9,114 nucleotides of DNA, from positions 1 to 9,114 of the forward strand of contig QMVM01000070.1 of the NCBI GenBank assembly GCA_003661105.1, in the 5' to 3' direction. Below the pieces are notes generated by a model. The model made no database searches and was not told the origin of the DNA. It saw nothing but the letters and a program-made list of their open reading frames with translations. The translations under genes and the position numbers were made by a program. Positions 5,756-9,114 of this stretch are shown one piece after another; the first letter of the stretch is position 1; the number at the start of each line of letters is the position of its first letter. Source of the DNA: Methanosarcinales archaeon (GTDB taxonomy: Archaea; Halobacteriota; Methanosarcinia; Methanosarcinales; Methanogasteraceae).

Positions 5756-7909
5756 ATGCAAATACACCTCATCCCAAACTCTCACATCGATCCCGTATGG
5801 CTCTGGGACAAATATGAAGGCATCGATGAAGTAATCAATACCTTCCGCTCTGCCTGCGATCGCCTTGATGAATATCCTGATCTCACCTTCACTGCAAGCT
5901 CGCTTCAATTTTATGAATGGGTACAACAGTTTGACACAAATCTTTTCGACAGAATTATACAGAAAGTTAATGAAAATCGATGGGAAGTAGTCGGCGGATG
6001 GTGGGTTGAACCGGACACAAACCTCCCTTCTGAAGCAAGTTTTATCAAACATGCCGAAATTTCACAGAATTTTTCCAGAAAATATTTTGGTCGCGAAAGC
6101 ACAGTTGCATTTTTACCGGATACTTTTGGTCATCCGGCCACTCTACCGAAAATTCTTTCGTGCACCGGATTTAAATCTATGATTTTTTGTCGTCCTGATG
6201 AAAAAGAAAAATCTGATTTACCCGCCAATTTATTTCGGTGGGAATATGATGAATATAGTATTCTCACATATCGGCTGAAACATCATTATCTGCAGGGCAA
6301 TATCGATGAAGACCAACGGCTAACTCTACTTAATGACGAAGAATACAAAACCAATCCCGTTAATTGTTTCTTCTTCGGTGTAGGCGATCATGGAGGCGGA
6401 CCGAGCATAGCTGAGATTGAGTTTTTTAATAAATTTATAAGCGGTCAATCAACAAAAAATGCGTGCGCCGTGCATGCCGGGGTCGGTTATTCAACGTGCT
6501 CTCGTTTCTTCGATGAGGCTGCCTTAATCCCGGATATTCCTGTTTATAGTGGCGATTTACATTTGCACGCCGTGGGCTGCTATTCGGTATTGCGTGACTT
6601 GAAAAATGCTGTACGCCACTCCGAACAAGCTCTCCAATTCACCGGCCGTGCCCTTGATATAAACGGCGAAACTGATGCGTGCCTTGAAGCAGCCTGGAAG
6701 ACCACACTCTTCAATCAGTTTCACGACATCCTGCCCGGATCATGTTCACCTGATGCAGCTGAACAAGCCATGGATGAACTGGGCGGAGTGCAAAGTGTGT
6801 GTCGCGATACAGCCTATCGGGCTCTTAAATCTGTCTCGAAAAAACACCACGCATTTGCACAGCAAGGAGAATTCAGAATTTTTAACACATTGCCATTTGA
6901 CATCACTGTACCACTCTGTGTTGAATCGTTTTGTTACTATAATCCGAACGCGGCATTCAAAGATACAGATGGAAATGAAATTTCAATTCAAGAAGTGCTG
7001 CCCAGCGTGCGCTGCAACAATCGGCGATGGGAATTTGTTGATTCAATTCCTGCACGGGAATTCAAGTCATATTACTTCGATAACAAAACACTTATTGAAA
7101 GAGCTGACCCTTCCGACAGTCATTTTCGAATAATTGATAATAATTCCGATTTAAATACTGACAAAATTATTAGTTCTACTCTTAAACAAATCCTTAAAAC
7201 ACCTATACGCTTCCTGGTCCTGGATGATAAGTCAGATACTTGGGGACATGGCATACATTCTTACAATAATATTGAAGGTGAATTTACACTACTGACTTCT
7301 TCCATCCTTTCAGGCAATGTAACAGACAAACTTTACCAAAAATGGTCATACGGAAAATCGACACTGGAAGTCACATACTCATCCTACAAAAATTTGCCCG
7401 GAGTCTATGTGGATTTTGCAGCCTACTGGCAGGAAAATCGAAAAATTCTCAAGATTGAAATTTGTCCGTCAGAAGTTTATTCTCCTGACATTACAATGCA
7501 AGGGGCCGGTGGACCTATAGAACGACAGGCTGACGGGAAAGAAATTCCACTGCATAACTGGGCTTGGATATCAACACGCAAAGGCGGGCTCGCAATCGTA
7601 CAAGACGGAGCTTTCGCGTGTGATTGTACTGCCAATCGCCTGCGATTAACTTTCGTGCGTTCAAGTATATATGGTTTTCATGACCCGCGTAAGTTGGATC
7701 CTGCAGACCCGCAACGATTTACCGATCAGGGCGAACACCGAATGCGTCTGCATCTTCTCCCTAAACACAAACTTGACGACGAAGCGTTGGAACGTTTAAC
7801 CCTTGCTTTCCTGGAACCTTGTCATGTGATACGTGAGTGTAGAAAATCTAATCAGACGCCAATCGAAAAGGGTAACACGTCATTTCGACCCGAAATGACT
7901 GCTAAGTAA
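5756..7909 (+). CDS. GH38 alpha-mannosidase
   Basis: A 717-aa cytoplasmic enzyme (no signal peptide) predicted to hydrolyse alpha-mannosides with a zinc-assisted retaining mechanism. All core motifs are present: HIDPVWLW (His10, Asp12 zinc ligands), GGWWVEPDTNLPSEAS (80-95), FLPDTFGHPATLPKIL (119-134, Asp122 nucleophile and zinc ligand), GVGDHGGGPS (208-217), the GDLHLHAVGCYSVLRDLKNAVRHSE region (266-290), and FNQFHDILPGS (319-329, His323 zinc ligand). The C-terminal beta domains follow from about 372 (FRIFNTLPFD) and include a GPIERQADGKEIPLHNW segment and a DQGEHRMRLHLLP segment near the end. It is shorter than the roughly 870-1000 aa of many bacterial GH38 enzymes but looks complete. The start is ATG 5756. 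An in-frame GTG at 5735 lies inside the repeat block and would add seven repeat-derived residues, so I reject it. The linkage cut cannot be told from sequence. Confidence 0.95.
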   Translation: MQIHLIPNSHIDPVWLWDKYEGIDEVINTFRSACDRLDEYPDLTFTASSLQFYEWVQQFDTNLFDRIIQKVNENRWEVVGGWWVEPDTNLPSEASFIKHAEISQNFSRKYFGRESTVAFLPDTFGHPATLPKILSCTGFKSMIFCRPDEKEKSDLPANLFRWEYDEYSILTYRLKHHYLQGNIDEDQRLTLLNDEEYKTNPVNCFFFGVGDHGGGPSIAEIEFFNKFISGQSTKNACAVHAGVGYSTCSRFFDEAALIPDIPVYSGDLHLHAVGCYSVLRDLKNAVRHSEQALQFTGRALDINGETDACLEAAWKTTLFNQFHDILPGSCSPDAAEQAMDELGGVQSVCRDTAYRALKSVSKKHHAFAQQGEFRIFNTLPFDITVPLCVESFCYYNPNAAFKDTDGNEISIQEVLPSVRCNNRRWEFVDSIPAREFKSYYFDNKTLIERADPSDSHFRIIDNNSDLNTDKIISSTLKQILKTPIRFLVLDDKSDTWGHGIHSYNNIEGEFTLLTSSILSGNVTDKLYQKWSYGKSTLEVTYSSYKNLPGVYVDFAAYWQENRKILKIEICPSEVYSPDITMQGAGGPIERQADGKEIPLHNWAWISTRKGGLAIVQDGAFACDCTANRLRLTFVRSSIYGFHDPRKLDPADPQRFTDQGEHRMRLHLLPKHKLDDEALERLTLAFLEPCHVIRECRKSNQTPIEKGNTSFRPEMTAK

Positions 7910-8067
7910 AAAAATATTACTAAACAAATGCTTTGGGGTTCAAAGCACGTACTTTTATGCCAAAACGTATATTTAACCAACAAATTTTATCGATCACCAT
8001 CAGTTTATATCGTTTAATGAATAAAATGTACCATCCTTTTCGGACGGAATATCTTTATTAATCGAAT
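7910..8067. other. Intergenic spacer, no gene seen
   Basis: Together with the elements listed next it forms the gap of about 307 nt between the GH38 and EEP genes. Apart from the hairpin at 7929-7947 I find only a small TCC-TTTTC-GGA stem-like word near 8034-8044. No coding frame, RNA gene or riboswitch pattern is evident. Confidence 0.4.
7929..7947 (+). terminator. Possible terminator hairpin after the GH38 gene
   Basis: TGCTTTG (7929-7935) pairs perfectly with CAAAGCA (7941-7947) around a GGGTT loop, 19 bases after the stop codon. Only a short T-run (TTTT at about 7952-7956) follows, five bases away, so this is a weak intrinsic terminator at best. It could instead protect the 3' end of the message. 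Confidence 0.35.
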
Positions 8068-8114
8068 CCTTGCGTTGAAACGCAAGGCTAATTGCTTACG
8101 CCGCTTTGCGGCGT
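8068..8114. repeat. REP-like pair of adjacent hairpins
   Basis: Hairpin A: CCTTGCGT (8068-8075) pairs with ACGCAAGG (8080-8087) around TGAA. Hairpin B: ACGCCGC (8098-8104) pairs with GCGGCGT (8108-8114) around TTT. Ten bases separate the two. Both are perfect and GC-rich inside AT-rich DNA, and there is no following T-run. This is the form of a REP/BIME-type palindromic pair, which in other bacteria is mobilised by IS200-like (RAYT) transposases. No such transposase is in the window. Confidence 0.6.
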
Positions 8115-8152
8115 TATCTTTTCGAGTGTATGAACAATGCGATGTTATAGCT

Positions 8153-8180
8153 AATTTTTCCGTGTAAGCGCGGGAAAATA
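8153..8180 (+). repeat. Degenerate copy of the GTG-periodic repeat
   Basis: Bases 8153-8167 (AATTTTTCCGTGTAA) are identical to 5717-5731, the left part of repeat block 3. After this the copy jumps to GCGCGGGAAAATA, resembling the GTGGTAAAAATA end of block 3 with the middle unit lost. It ends 37 bases before the ATG of the EEP gene. TTTTCC at 8156-8161 and GGAAAA at 8173-8178 could also form a weak hairpin. Confidence 0.5.
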
Positions 8181-8216
8181 TAATTTAAACCCAAATAACC
8201 AAAACATACTGAAATT

Positions 8217-8990
8217 ATGAAAATTCTCACCTGCAATATAAGATGCTTCGGCGCAGAAGATGGCCCAAACAACTGGATCCATCGTAAAGAATTGTGTATC
8301 AAAGTCATCCGGTCTCAAACACCGGATATTATCTGTTTCCAGGAAATGTGGTCAGAGCAATTCTCTGACCTTTCATCTGCATTCTCCGGATACAAGTTTT
8401 ATGCCTTAGTTGATGAACCTACAGGACGACGTCCAATGAATTGTATCTTCTATCGTTCGGACATCTATTCATTAATATCAGCTGGAGGTTACTGGCTGTC
8501 AGAACAACCACATGTTGCAGGAAGCAAATCGTGGGAAAGTTGCTGTACAAGACTGGCAAACTGGGTTAGATTGGAAGACCGTGCTACCGGAACTGAGTTC
8601 AGAGTGATCAATACGCATCTGGATCACATCAGCCAGACTGCACGAGAAAATCAGGCAAAACTCATCATCGAAGACTCATCCGCATACCCTTTAGATTACC
8701 CTCAGATACTCACGGGAGATATGAATTGCGATTTTAGAAACGCTGCCATTGACATTTTCAAAGCAGGAGGATGGATCGACAGTTATGGTCATGTACACGG
8801 TATCGAAGAACCAGGTTATACCTATCACGAATTCCTGGGACCTAAATATGATTCCACCATTGGAAAAATGGACTGGATTTTTGTGAAAGGCAAATTGAAA
8901 CCAACTGACGCAACTATTATTACGGACTCCGCTGAAGAAAAATTTCCCAGTGATCACTATTTCGTTAGCGCCACGCTTAATTTTGAATAA
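8217..8990 (+). CDS. Endonuclease/exonuclease/phosphatase (EEP) family hydrolase
   Basis: A 257-aa metal-dependent phosphodiesterase/phosphatase of the DNase I-like EEP fold. The catalytic set is complete: Asn7 (LTCNIRCF), Glu43 (ICFQEMW), Arg112, His134 in INTHLDH (131-137), Asp168 and Asn170 in LTGDMNCD (165-172), Asp219 in KMDWIFVKG (217-225), and Asp246-His247 in PSDHYF. No signal peptide is visible, so it should act in the cytoplasm unless export is unusual. Length matches single-domain bacterial members. Substrates in this superfamily range from nucleic acids to phosphoinositides and sphingomyelin, and the sequence does not tell which applies; a sugar-phosphate or phospholipid-type product would fit the neighbours. 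No Shine-Dalgarno is seen. The start is set by the first strand MKILTCNIR, which must begin the fold. It lies about 300 nt from the mannosidase gene and may have its own promoter. Confidence 0.9.
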   Translation: MKILTCNIRCFGAEDGPNNWIHRKELCIKVIRSQTPDIICFQEMWSEQFSDLSSAFSGYKFYALVDEPTGRRPMNCIFYRSDIYSLISAGGYWLSEQPHVAGSKSWESCCTRLANWVRLEDRATGTEFRVINTHLDHISQTARENQAKLIIEDSSAYPLDYPQILTGDMNCDFRNAAIDIFKAGGWIDSYGHVHGIEEPGYTYHEFLGPKYDSTIGKMDWIFVKGKLKPTDATIITDSAEEKFPSDHYFVSATLNFE

Positions 8991-9004
8991 TCGGGTACGA
9001 CCTG

Positions 9005-9029
9005 GGGTGCTCAAAATCAGCCCTTTTTT
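9005..9029 (+). terminator. Candidate intrinsic terminator after the EEP gene
   Basis: GGTGCT (9006-9011) can pair with AGCCC (9019-9023), with T9008 bulged and CAAAATC as the loop, and six Ts follow at 9024-9029. The stem is short and imperfect, but it is 15 bases after the stop codon with the T-run directly behind it. A second T-rich stretch follows at 9035-9050. Confidence 0.4.
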
Positions 9030-9114
9030 AAGGATTTTTCTTTTTTTCTTCACTTCACTTTTTGTTTATATTTATCGAAAATACTGCAAATAAAGAGAAT
9101 TGCAAATTCGATAG

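Noticed and set aside
6675..7133. 152-codon plus-strand frame inside the GH38 gene
   Set aside because: It overlaps the zinc-site and linker region of an intact GH38 frame, and its translation shows no domain.
8691..9053. 120-codon minus-strand frame over the end of the EEP gene and the terminator
   Set aside because: It is antisense to the catalytic D-H motif region, and its first residues come from the T-rich terminator (KKKRKILKK), a typical artefact.

Overview
The window is a one-directional array of seven intact protein-coding genes plus one decayed gene, all on the + strand, in AT-rich DNA with long intergenic gaps. No ribosomal, tRNA, CRISPR, phage or transposase gene is visible. The protein types (secreted GDPD, secreted TIM-barrel glycosidase-like protein, beta-propeller lipoprotein, compact GH38 alpha-mannosidase, EEP-fold hydrolase) and the GTG-periodic intergenic repeats suggest a Gram-negative PVC-group bacterium, most likely Lentisphaerota/Kiritimatiellota or a planctomycete relative. 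That placement is from recall of such genomes, not from a marker gene.

Layout. 1-312: non-coding, with a strong stem-loop (24-64), a GC-richer tract of unknown origin, and a good sigma70-type promoter (TTTACA-N17-TATAAT, 226-254). 313-1257: lipoprotein glycerophosphodiester phosphodiesterase. 1307-1686: thioredoxin/nucleoredoxin-like gene remnant with an intact WCPPC motif but no start codon and a lost C-terminus. 1753-2991: secreted TIM-barrel glycoside-hydrolase-like protein. 3087-3632 and 3652-4458: probable two-gene operon of a small sensor-like lipoprotein and a secreted beta-propeller-like protein. 4526-5512: five-repeat PD40/TolB-like lipoprotein. 5513-5755: AT-rich gap with three successive GTG-periodic repeat blocks, the last touching the start codon of the next gene. 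5756-7909: cytoplasmic GH38 alpha-mannosidase. 7910-8216: gap with a possible terminator hairpin, a REP-like hairpin pair and a fragment of the same GTG repeat. 8217-8990: endonuclease/exonuclease/phosphatase-fold hydrolase. 8991-9114: a terminator-like stem with a T-run.

Taken together, the genes fit breakdown of externally acquired glycans and phosphodiester-linked head groups: exported proteins bind or cleave substrate at the cell surface, and the cytoplasmic mannosidase and EEP enzyme may finish the products. This is an inference from co-location. There is no transporter, sulfatase or regulator in the window, and the large gaps argue against one transcript. GC content is uneven (28% at 901-960, 53% at 4681-4740, counted by hand), so the array looks assembled piecemeal. 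I see no clear new multi-gene system. The strongest unexplained signal is the GTG-periodic repeat family in front of the GH38 and EEP genes.
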